This document shows positions 1 through 4,956 of a stretch of DNA of 6,417 nt, piece by piece. Both the position numbers and the translations under genes were made by a program. Origin of the DNA: an uncultured Gammaproteobacteria bacterium (GTDB lineage Bacteria > Pseudomonadota > Gammaproteobacteria > GCA-001735895); contig CALJQI010000431.1 in the NCBI GenBank assembly GCA_937980285.1, positions 1 to 6,417 on the forward strand, given 5' to 3'. Numbering within the stretch: position 1 is the first letter of the stretch; each line of letters begins with the position of its first letter. The notes below the pieces were generated by a model that saw only the letters and a list, made by a program, of their open reading frames with translations, was not told the DNA's origin and did not search any database.

Positions 1-408
1 CTCGTCCAGCGGAATCCACATGCTGCAGACCTGGCGGCCATCGACGCAATAGTAGGGCTGGTCGTGGTGCCAGGGAGTGATCTTGTCGGTACCCGGCTCC
101 TTCACCAGTACGTGCTCGTGAAATATGCGCACGCTGTCTGATTGCATCAGGTCGGCGGCAATTTCCGCGGCCGGCGACTCGAACATGAATTGGCGGTACT
201 CGTCGATGCGGTCCCAGTTGCAGTAATCGCCGAAGAAGCGACCGCGTTGATTCTCATCGAGATAGTCGCGCCCCCAGGGGCCGGGGTTTCGCATGTTGGT
301 TTCGACGCCCCTGCGCAGCGATTCTATCCAGTCGTCGAAAACGCCGCGCAGCACGACCACGCCGTGGCGGCTGAAGTCTTCAATTTGTTGCGCGGATATG
401 GCGCTCAC
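1..408 (-). CDS. Phytanoyl-CoA dioxygenase (PhyH) family protein, N-terminal part
   Basis: The first 136 residues of a protein that continues past the left edge. The reading frame resembles the PhyH family of Fe(II)/2-oxoglutarate oxygenases, which hydroxylate small molecules. It opens with a helix and strand (QIEDFSRHGVVVLRGVF, about 7-24) typical of these enzymes. A stretch around HEHVLVKEPG (97-106) leads into WHHDQPYY (113-120), where H114 and D116 form the HxD pair that binds iron; the distal His and the 2OG-binding Arg lie outside the window. The start is taken as GTG at 408-406 because an in-frame TAG (417-415) lies three codons upstream and the N-terminus fits the family. The next in-frame Met (residue 39) would remove the first strand. 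No good ribosome binding site is visible. The gene starts 14 bases after the DUF1330 gene ends, so the two are probably cotranscribed and perhaps translationally coupled. The substrate cannot be told from this part. Confidence 0.85.
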   Translation of the reverse strand, partial: MSAISAQQIEDFSRHGVVVLRGVFDDWIESLRRGVETNMRNPGPWGRDYLDENQRGRFFGDYCNWDRIDEYRQFMFESPAAEIAADLMQSDSVRIFHEHVLVKEPGTDKITPWHHDQPYYCVDGRQVCSMWIPLDE

Positions 409-422
409 GGGCGGCTAGCGAA

Positions 423-707
423 TCAACTGCCTTCGACGATGCACAGATCGCGATCGGCGGCTTCGCGCGCAAACGACAACGCCTCCTGGTAGGCTGGTGA
501 GCGGTAGCAGGCCTCGGCATCCTCGACGCTGGGGAAACGTACCACCACGTTGCGCTCGCGCGCCTCGCCCTCGAGCCAGACGGTACGGGTAGCGCGCGCG
601 AGGAACTCGCCGCCGTGGGCTTCGATAGCGCCGGTGGCGCGCCTGGCGTACTCGCCGTAGGCATCGGCATCGGTAACACGTACGTGTGCAATCCAGTAGG
701 CGGCCAT
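423..707 (-). CDS. DUF1330 domain protein (small alpha-beta barrel fold)
   Basis: A 94-residue protein that matches DUF1330 over its whole length, a family of small ferredoxin-like dimeric proteins of the Dabb/EthD type with no settled function. Visible hallmarks are the opening strand YWIAHVRVTD (4-13), AYGEYARRA (16-24), the HGGEFLAR turn (31-38), the LEGE strand (45-48), VVVRFPS (54-60) and the CYRSPAYQEA helix (67-76), followed by the closing strand LCIVEG. The start ATG at 707 is well supported by AAGGAG at 720-715 with a seven-base spacer. It is the first gene of a probable two-gene minus-strand unit with the PhyH-like gene, which begins 14 bases downstream. It is divergent from the AlkA-like gene, with about 140 bases between them. 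I see no clear sigma-70 pair for it. The family call is firm; the biochemical role is unknown. Confidence 0.9.
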   Translation of the reverse strand: MAAYWIAHVRVTDADAYGEYARRATGAIEAHGGEFLARATRTVWLEGEARERNVVVRFPSVEDAEACYRSPAYQEALSFAREAADRDLCIVEGS

Positions 708-850
708 CTGCTTTCTCCTTGAAATTCGTCTGTTAACTAAAGCGATATACTAGAGCGGATGATTTAAGAAGAAAACCGATTTGTGCTTGCCGCCCGGGCG
801 CGATGGCAATACGATCGGAGCGGCTCACAGCGTAGACAGTCTCGGCATCC

Positions 851-1462
851 ATGGATCAGTCCAAAATCAAACGGCATCTGGACGCACTGGCGAAAATCGA
901 CGCCGACGTCAGGCGTGGTTTGCGGCAGGTAGCGTATCCGCCGCCGCGTATCAGGGCGCAGGGATTCGAAACCTTTCTGTCGACCATCGTTTCGCAACAG
1001 ATATCGACCGAGGCGGCGGCCGCGATCATGCAGCGGGTACGAGAGCTGTTGCCGAAAATGGATGCCGCAGAAGTACTGCAACTGCCCGCAGGCGCATTGC
1101 GCGCCGCCGGCCTGTCGGAACGCAAGGTCGAATATGTCGAGGGCCTGGCGCATGCGATGACCAGCGGCCGGTTCGATCCCTTAAGCTTAAGCGAGATGGA
1201 CGACCGGGCAGTGATCGAGGCGATCACATCGCTCAGGGGTTTCGGCGCCTGGAGCGCCGAGATCTACCTGATGTTTTCATTGCAGCGCAGCGATGTTTTT
1301 CCGGCCGGCGACCTGGCGCTGCGGATCGCGCTGCAAAGGTTAAAGGGCTTCGAGCAGGCGCTGGACGAAAAGCAGGCGCGCGCGGCAGTGGCATCCTGGG
1401 CGCCGTATCGCTCCGCCGGCAGTCTGTTTTTATGGCACTACTATCGCGGTGCGCCAACCTGA
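851..1462 (+). CDS. DNA-3-methyladenine glycosylase II-like (AlkA-type HhH-GPD)
   Basis: A 203-residue base-excision repair enzyme that removes alkylated purines (3-methyladenine and similar) by cleaving the N-glycosidic bond. The HhH-GPD fold is clear: FETFLSTIVSQQIST (39-53) is the family helix that starts the domain, LRAAGLSERKVEYVEGLA (83-100) follows, and the helix-hairpin-helix is SLRGFGAWSAEIYLM (127-141). The catalytic Asp is D154 in VFPAGDLALR (149-158). Trp134 sits where bifunctional glycosylase/lyases such as OGG1 and EndoIII have their lysine, so this should be a monofunctional glycosylase, as in AlkA. It lacks the extra N-terminal domain of E. coli AlkA and is close in length to the short AlkA/MAG-type enzymes. 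ATG 851 is the only reasonable start because an in-frame TAG is at 833-835; no good Shine-Dalgarno sequence precedes it. The 2OG oxygenase gene follows after 57 bases on the same strand, so a shared transcript is possible. Confidence 0.88.
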   Translation: MDQSKIKRHLDALAKIDADVRRGLRQVAYPPPRIRAQGFETFLSTIVSQQISTEAAAAIMQRVRELLPKMDAAEVLQLPAGALRAAGLSERKVEYVEGLAHAMTSGRFDPLSLSEMDDRAVIEAITSLRGFGAWSAEIYLMFSLQRSDVFPAGDLALRIALQRLKGFEQALDEKQARAAVASWAPYRSAGSLFLWHYYRGAPT

Positions 1463-1519
1463 ATCCGTTGAACAAAAACCGCTTGTCCTCGGGGCCGGCT
1501 AAATCTATATTTGCGGCTT

Positions 1520-2305
1520 ATGAACAGGCTGATTGATCTCGAACGTTATCCGCTGCATCGGCTCGATTCGGAGGCTGGTGAAAAACTGGTGGCGCAATGC
1601 ATTGCCGATCTCGATCGCAAGGGTATGTTCACCCTCGAAGGCTTCATGCGCGTTGAAGTCATCGATGCGATTTTACCGATGTTGCTGGAGCGCATCGCGC
1701 AGGAGTCTTTCACACACGCGCGCGAGCATAATATCTATTTCGATGACGGCATGACCGGCCTGCCCGCGGACCACCCGGCGCTGGCCCGTGTCAAGACCAT
1801 CAACCATACTCTCTGCGGTGACCAGATTGCCGACGAGCTGCGGCAGATTTACCTGTGGCCCCGGTTAACCGAATTCCTGGCGCGGGTAATGCAAAAGCCG
1901 GCGCTGTACCCGATGGCCGATCCGCTGGCCTGCGCCAACGTCATGGGCTATTACCAGGGCGAAGGCTTGAACTGGCACTTCGATCGTTCCGAGTTCACCA
2001 CCACGCTGCTGCTGCAGGCGCCCATAGAGGGCGGCGATTTCCAGTATCGCCAGGCCCTGCGCAGCGCGACCGATCCCAACTACGACGGCATCGCGCGGCT
2101 TATGCGCGGCGAGGATCCGGAAGTCGCAACGCTGAAGCTGGGCGCTGGAGACCTCAACGTCTTCAAGGGCGTGGATACCGCGCACCGGGTAACTCCGCCG
2201 GTCGGTGACCAGGCCCGTGTGATTACCGTATTCACCTATTACGAAACCCCCGGCCGCATGTTCTCCGACGAGGAAAATCTGGGATTCTACGGCCGCACCA
2301 ATTGA
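1520..2305 (+). CDS. Stand-alone 2-oxoglutarate/Fe(II)-dependent oxygenase
   Basis: A 261-residue soluble enzyme, counted from ATG 1520 (a TTG three codons earlier is in frame but less likely). It has a complete jelly-roll iron site: H153 and D155 in NWHFDRSEFTTTLLLQ, distal H222 in DTAHRVTPP, and R233 in ARVITVFTYYE as the probable 2-oxoglutarate anchor. The regions GYYQGEGLNWHFD, EGGDFQY, PNYDGIARLMRG and LGAGDLNVFKG, and the ending ETPG...FYGR, recall the stand-alone amino-acid hydroxylase/halogenase group that includes BesD; that link is from memory and not tested. Halogenases of that group carry Gly in place of the Asp, whereas here the Asp is kept, so hydroxylation rather than chlorination is predicted. 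It is not AlkB: the R-x5-R ending of AlkB is missing. It lies 57 bases after the AlkA-like gene. No strong ribosome binding site is seen. The substrate is unknown; a free amino acid or small amine is a guess. Confidence 0.85.
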   Translation: MNRLIDLERYPLHRLDSEAGEKLVAQCIADLDRKGMFTLEGFMRVEVIDAILPMLLERIAQESFTHAREHNIYFDDGMTGLPADHPALARVKTINHTLCGDQIADELRQIYLWPRLTEFLARVMQKPALYPMADPLACANVMGYYQGEGLNWHFDRSEFTTTLLLQAPIEGGDFQYRQALRSATDPNYDGIARLMRGEDPEVATLKLGAGDLNVFKGVDTAHRVTPPVGDQARVITVFTYYETPGRMFSDEENLGFYGRTN

Positions 2306-2364
2306 GTCTCCTACGCGAGCGTTTGCTCTTCAAAGCAAGATCAGTCCGCTACCGCACCAATGCA

Positions 2365-2464
2365 GTCATTGCGAGCGTAGCGAAGCAATCTCCCAATATG
2401 GCGTAAACATTGAAAGATTGCTTCGTCGCTTCGCTCCTTTATGCCCTGCGGGTATCGCAATGAC
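2365..2464. repeat. Imperfect palindromic dispersed-type repeat (REP/MITE-like)
   Basis: The outer arms GTCATTGCGA (2365-2374) and TCGCAATGAC (2455-2464) are perfect reverse complements. The inner arms GAAGCAATCT (2382-2391) and AGATTGCTTC (2415-2424) are also perfect complements. Between outer and inner arms lie related GC-rich blocks (GCGTAGC on the left, GTCGCTTCGCTCC on the right). The right half carries about 17 extra bases (2438-2454) that include a small CCCTGCGGG hairpin. The GTCATTGCGAG...GAAGCAATCT pattern is, from memory, a common dispersed intergenic repeat in several bacterial groups. No transposase is present here. Transcribed, it would form a long hairpin just after the oxygenase gene and might protect or end that transcript. 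Confidence 0.8.
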
Positions 2465-2552
2465 GATTCAGGGCACTTTTCAGACTGACTATAACGAACA
2501 GGTTTCGCGCAAACTTCCAACGCGGCTATTGTTGCGCGCAGCGGCCCAGAAC

Positions 2553-2581
2553 AAAAAAGCCGCGGCTTTTGGGGCCGCGGC
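2553..2581 (-). terminator. Intrinsic terminator of the Met-rich repeat gene
   Basis: Read on the minus strand, an 8-bp GC-only stem GCCGCGGC (2581-2574) and GCCGCGGC (2566-2559) encloses the loop CCCAAAA and is followed directly by six T (2558-2553). It lies about 40 bases past the stop of the gene at 2622-3224. On the plus strand the hairpin is followed by AAAC, so it should not work for the oxygenase gene. Confidence 0.9.
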
Positions 2582-2621
2582 AAACTTGGGATGGGAATCC
2601 CTATGGAGGTAAATCAGAAAT

Positions 2622-3224
2622 CTAGCAGCGGTATCCGAACCAGGCCAGGGTCTTGTTCGGATTGTTCTGGTCGCAGGTGCTTGACCCCATGATGGCGGCA
2701 TAGGTGGCCGGGTTCAGGTAGACCATGTAGTTCGCGGGATTCATGGTTTCCGTGTACATCGCGGGGTCGGCGCCGTGCATATAAGACGCCGGGTTCATCC
2801 AGTGGGTCATGGTTTGCGGATCCATCATGACCTGGAAGGAAGCGGGGTTCATCCACGCCATCATGTTTTCCGGCTTGGTGAACTCCATGTAAAACTGCAG
2901 CTGCATGAATTGCGTGTAGCTTGCCGGGTTCAGGAATTGCATATGCATGGACTGGTGGGTTGCGGGGTTTATCCATTGCATCCAGCTCGTGGGCCTGGCG
3001 GCATTGAAAGTCATTTCGCCGGAAATGCTGGGTTGCTCGGCGGGTGCGTTGAATGCCGCCATCCAGTAGTTCGCATCGAACGGATTGACGGGACCTGTGC
3101 TAGCGCCAGCCTGGGGTGTGCCGGTGGCAGCGATTTCCGCCTGGGTTTCCGCCTGGTTTGCATTCGATGCAACGCTGATCGTGAGCAGGGCAGAGGCCGC
3201 GAGCGCTAAGAGTTTGATTTTCAT
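2622..3224 (-). CDS. Secreted methionine-rich nonapeptide-repeat protein, unknown function
   Basis: A 200-residue protein that I do not recognise. A signal peptide is clear: MKIK, a hydrophobic stretch LLALAASALLTISVA (5-19), and a likely cut after SNA (22). A low-complexity linker rich in Ala, Thr, Gln and Gly follows (23-45). Residues 99-179 form nine back-to-back nine-residue units with the pattern [N/D]-P-A-x-Y-x-x-x-M. Prolines fall at 100, 118, 127, 136, 145, 154, 163 and 172; the unit at 108-116 is degenerate. Two further units precede it (77-85 and 86-98, the second with four extra residues). There are 20 Met in all, 18 of them in 71-179, with many Trp and Tyr. The only cysteines, C184 and C200 (the last residue), could form a disulfide. 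GAGGA (3235-3231) sits six bases before the ATG. The gene has its own terminator. It lies downstream of, and on the same strand as, the MATE gene, but 123 AT-rich bases separate them. Metal (copper) binding or oxidant quenching by Met is speculation. Confidence 0.85.
   Translation of the reverse strand: MKIKLLALAASALLTISVASNANQAETQAEIAATGTPQAGASTGPVNPFDANYWMAAFNAPAEQPSISGEMTFNAARPTSWMQWINPATHQSMHMQFLNPASYTQFMQLQFYMEFTKPENMMAWMNPASFQVMMDPQTMTHWMNPASYMHGADPAMYTETMNPANYMVYLNPATYAAIMGSSTCDQNNPNKTLAWFGYRC
2688..2996 (-). repeat. Coding tandem repeat with 27-bp period (nonapeptide units)
   Basis: This part of the Met-rich gene encodes residues 77-179. The nine-residue units give a 27-base period, seen on the plus strand as recurring GCSGGGTTCAT and GCCGGGTTCAG blocks, for example near 2709, 2789, 2847 and 2924. 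The DNA copies differ at many positions while the amino acids N-P-A, the aromatic residue and the Met stay. The repeat therefore looks old and kept by selection on the protein rather than recently expanded. Confidence 0.85.
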
Positions 3225-3294
3225 GAGGATTCCTCGTCAAATTATTCGTATATACCTGGTAAGCCGCGCTCGATTATGTTGTATATAAGAATAA

Positions 3295-3319
3295 ACTAAT
3301 ATACTTATGAAGTATTAGT
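3295..3319 (-). other. Inverted repeat in AT-rich intergenic region, possible MATE-gene terminator or operator
   Basis: On the plus strand, ACTAATA-TA-CTT and AAGTATTAGT pair around a central ATG with a two-base bulge. On the minus strand the stem is followed by TTATTCTT, so it could act as a weak, AT-rich terminator for the MATE gene, which stops about 30 bases before it. It could equally be an operator in the promoter region of the Met-rich gene, whose start is about 70 bases further on. The surrounding 3240-3330 is very AT-rich compared with the flanking genes and probably holds that promoter, but no -35/-10 pair is convincing. Confidence 0.45.
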
Positions 3320-3347
3320 CATATATCCCCAATGGAAGGGTTGGCGC

Positions 3348-4709
3348 CTAGGCCGGGCGAGGCAGGGTAAAGCGGTGAAAGCGCCAGCTCAGCAGGCAGG
3401 CGGCTACCGCCAGTCCCATTGCCAGCCCCCACCATAAACCGGCGCCGCCCATTTCGTAATGGAAAGCCAGCACCGAACCGCCGCCGATGCCGAGTATCCA
3501 GTAGCCGAAGCCGGCGATCCACAGCGGCACCAGGTTGTCCTTCATGCCTCGCAGCGCGCGCGCGGCGGCCGCCTGCAGGCCGTCGAACAGCATGAACAGG
3601 GCGGCGATCCACAGGAAGTGGGTGGCCATTTTCGACACTTCGAGGAAACCGGGATCCTGCGGTGAAATGAAAATCTGGATAATCGTCTGTGAAAACAGGA
3701 TCGGCACCGCAACCAGGGTCGAAAGTAACGCGAGCACCAGCGACATGCCGAGAAAGCCCGCGCGACGCGCCTGCGGCATGTCGTCCCTGCCGATGGCGTG
3801 GGCTACCCGGATCATGGTGGCCTCGGCGAGGCCGAAAGCGATAACGAAGGGGATACCGGCCCAGGCAACGACGATTTCGTAGGCGGCGAGGGTTTTGGCG
3901 CCGATTACCCCCGACAGTATCGAGGTCGCGACGAACAGGCCGGCTTCGAGAAACGCGAGCCCCGCCACCGGCGTGCCGAGCGTCAGGATTTCGCGGCACA
4001 ATGGCCAGATCGCCACCAGCCTGCCTTTGAAAACGCCATAGCCGCGAAACATCGTCTTGCGATAAACATGCAGTGCTAGCGCGACAAACATGAACCAGGA
4101 GACGATGGTGGTCGCCAGCCCGGCGCCGAACAGGCCCAGTGGCGCCAGCCCGAGGCCGCCGTAAACCAGCCACAGGGTCAGCAGGTAGTTCATGATTACC
4201 GCGACCACGGTTATCACCAGGATCGATACGGTTTGCGATAGCACCGCGACGAAGTTGCGGAATACCGAAAACCACAGCACGGGTAATACGGCGCCGCTAA
4301 TGCCCTTCAGGTATCCCTGCGCAAGCTCGACCACCAGCGGGTCCTGATTGGTCGCGACCAGAACCAGGTCGAGATTCCAGATCACCGCCATCGCCGGCAG
4401 CCCGAGGCCGGTGGAGACGATCAGACCCTGGCGTACCGACTGGCCGAGTTCCTGCTTTTTGCCGGCTCCCAGCGCCTGCGCCGCCAGCACGCCGACCACC
4501 GACAGCAGCGCCATAAGCACGATCAGAACCTCGAAGGTCAGATCGCCGGCAATGCCGACCGCGGCCAGCGAATGGTAGCCGAGCTTGCCGACCACCATCT
4601 TGGTGGTGAGAAACATGGCGAATTCCGCCAGGTAAGCTGCTGACAGCGGAATCGCGATGATAAAGAACTGCTTCAGCTCATCCTTTAATGTGGTTTTGAC
4701 GCGAATCAT
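3348..4709 (-). CDS. MATE family multidrug/cation antiporter (NorM-like)
   Basis: A 453-residue inner-membrane protein of the usual MATE length with about twelve hydrophobic segments in two similar halves (about 12-215 and 240-445). It should export drugs or organic cations in exchange for H+ or Na+. Family marks are GKLGYHSLAAVGIAG (41-55), QALGAGK (78-84) followed by the amphipathic loop, VIMNYLLTLWLVYGGLG (171-187), and in the second half FLEAGLFV (253-260) and FDGLQAAAARALRGMKDN (375-392). E255 and D376 appear to match the two acidic cation-site residues E255 and D371 of Vibrio NorM. The Asp expected in the first helix (D36 of Vibrio NorM, in the D-T-x-M-V-G motif) is replaced by Thr at about residue 36. 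ATG 4709 gives a normal MATE N-terminus, but no good Shine-Dalgarno sequence precedes it. It is divergent from the TAXI gene and followed by the Met-rich gene on the same strand. Confidence 0.93.
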   Translation of the reverse strand: MIRVKTTLKDELKQFFIIAIPLSAAYLAEFAMFLTTKMVVGKLGYHSLAAVGIAGDLTFEVLIVLMALLSVVGVLAAQALGAGKKQELGQSVRQGLIVSTGLGLPAMAVIWNLDLVLVATNQDPLVVELAQGYLKGISGAVLPVLWFSVFRNFVAVLSQTVSILVITVVAVIMNYLLTLWLVYGGLGLAPLGLFGAGLATTIVSWFMFVALALHVYRKTMFRGYGVFKGRLVAIWPLCREILTLGTPVAGLAFLEAGLFVATSILSGVIGAKTLAAYEIVVAWAGIPFVIAFGLAEATMIRVAHAIGRDDMPQARRAGFLGMSLVLALLSTLVAVPILFSQTIIQIFISPQDPGFLEVSKMATHFLWIAALFMLFDGLQAAAARALRGMKDNLVPLWIAGFGYWILGIGGGSVLAFHYEMGGAGLWWGLAMGLAVAACLLSWRFHRFTLPRPA

Positions 4710-4793
4710 ACGTGTAAGGCTGTTTCAGGAGGCGCTAATGTAGTCGATTAGGCTCTGCGGGTGTAGTGCAATCTCCGGGCGCTTGAAATGTCG

Positions 4794-4814
4794 CCGGCGG
4801 CCGGTTTTATTTTT
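4794..4814 (+). other. Short GC hairpin followed by T run upstream of the TAXI promoter
   Basis: CCGG-CGG-CCGG (4794-4804) is followed by TTTTATTTTT (4805-4814). The form is that of a small terminator on the plus strand that would insulate the TAXI promoter from upstream transcription. The stem is only four base pairs, and the T run may instead serve as the AT-rich region just upstream of the -35 box. A function is uncertain. Confidence 0.3.
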
Positions 4815-4840
4815 GACATTAATCTACAGGCTAATAGAAT
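4813..4840 (+). promoter_or_regulatory. Sigma-70 type promoter for the TAXI gene
   Basis: A perfect -35 box TTGACA (4813-4818), a 16-base spacer, and TAGAAT (4835-4840), a five-of-six match to the -10 consensus. An AT-rich run precedes the -35 box. Transcription would begin near 4847, giving a leader of about 110 bases before the ATG at 4957. This is the best promoter in the window and suggests strong expression of the binding protein. Confidence 0.75.
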
Positions 4841-4912
4841 GTCCTTTGGACTAATCAGGTTCATTGCAGTACATGGCATGCCGAGGTCCTGTGCTATTCG
4901 AAAATAAAACAA

Positions 4913-4927
4913 ACTGTTAATAACAGT
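4913..4927. promoter_or_regulatory. Perfect 15-nt palindrome in the TAXI leader, possible operator
   Basis: ACTGTTA (4913-4919) and TAACAGT (4921-4927) are exact reverse complements around one central A. The site lies about 66 bases downstream of the predicted transcription start and 17 bases before the AAGGAG ribosome binding site. It is flanked by two copies of ATTCGAA (4896-4902 and 4940-4946). A dimeric repressor could bind here and block transcription. As RNA the stem would be weak and AT-rich, so a DNA operator is the better reading. No regulator gene is visible in the window. Confidence 0.5.
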
Positions 4928-4956
4928 AATCGGCACAACATTCGAAGGAGATAATC

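Larger units (their letters stand above)
2306..2621. other. Gene-free convergent intergenic region
   Basis: The 316 bases between the stop of the plus-strand oxygenase gene and the stop of the minus-strand Met-rich gene hold no convincing coding sequence. Short open frames here overlap the palindromic repeat and show no family resemblance. The content is the palindromic repeat at 2365-2464 and the minus-strand terminator at 2553-2581. Bases 2306-2364 contain only a weak TTGCT/AGCAA stem without a T run, and no separate terminator for the oxygenase gene was found. Confidence 0.7.

Noticed and set aside
719..751. A promoter for the glycosylase gene from TTGAAA (719-724) and TATACT (746-751)
   Set aside because: The spacer is 21 bases, too long for sigma-70, and the first box overlaps the ribosome binding site of the divergent gene.
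781..1536. A 251-residue plus-strand open frame overlapping the glycosylase gene
   Set aside because: It is the out-of-frame shadow of the AlkA-like gene: Arg/Gly-rich, with no family resemblance and no ribosome binding site, while the frame starting at 851 has a full HhH-GPD domain.
2320..2340. A terminator for the 2OG oxygenase gene from the TTGCT/AGCAA stem
   Set aside because: The stem has five base pairs and no T run follows.
2365..2464. A CRISPR array or integron attC site
   Set aside because: There is only one palindromic unit, with no repeat-spacer order and no integrase or cas gene nearby.
2775..3209. A plus-strand open frame opposite the Met-rich gene
   Set aside because: The minus-strand frame has a signal peptide, a ribosome binding site, a terminator and a regular protein repeat; the His/Gly-rich plus frame is the complement of that repeat.
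3319..4275. A 318-residue minus-strand open frame inside the MATE gene
   Set aside because: It is another frame of the MATE gene with an Arg-rich composition; the MATE frame has clear membrane segments and motifs.
4727..4743. AGGAGG followed by ATG-TAG on the plus strand, a start-stop element
   Set aside because: It lies upstream of the predicted promoter and just before the divergent MATE start, with no transcript expected there; probably chance.
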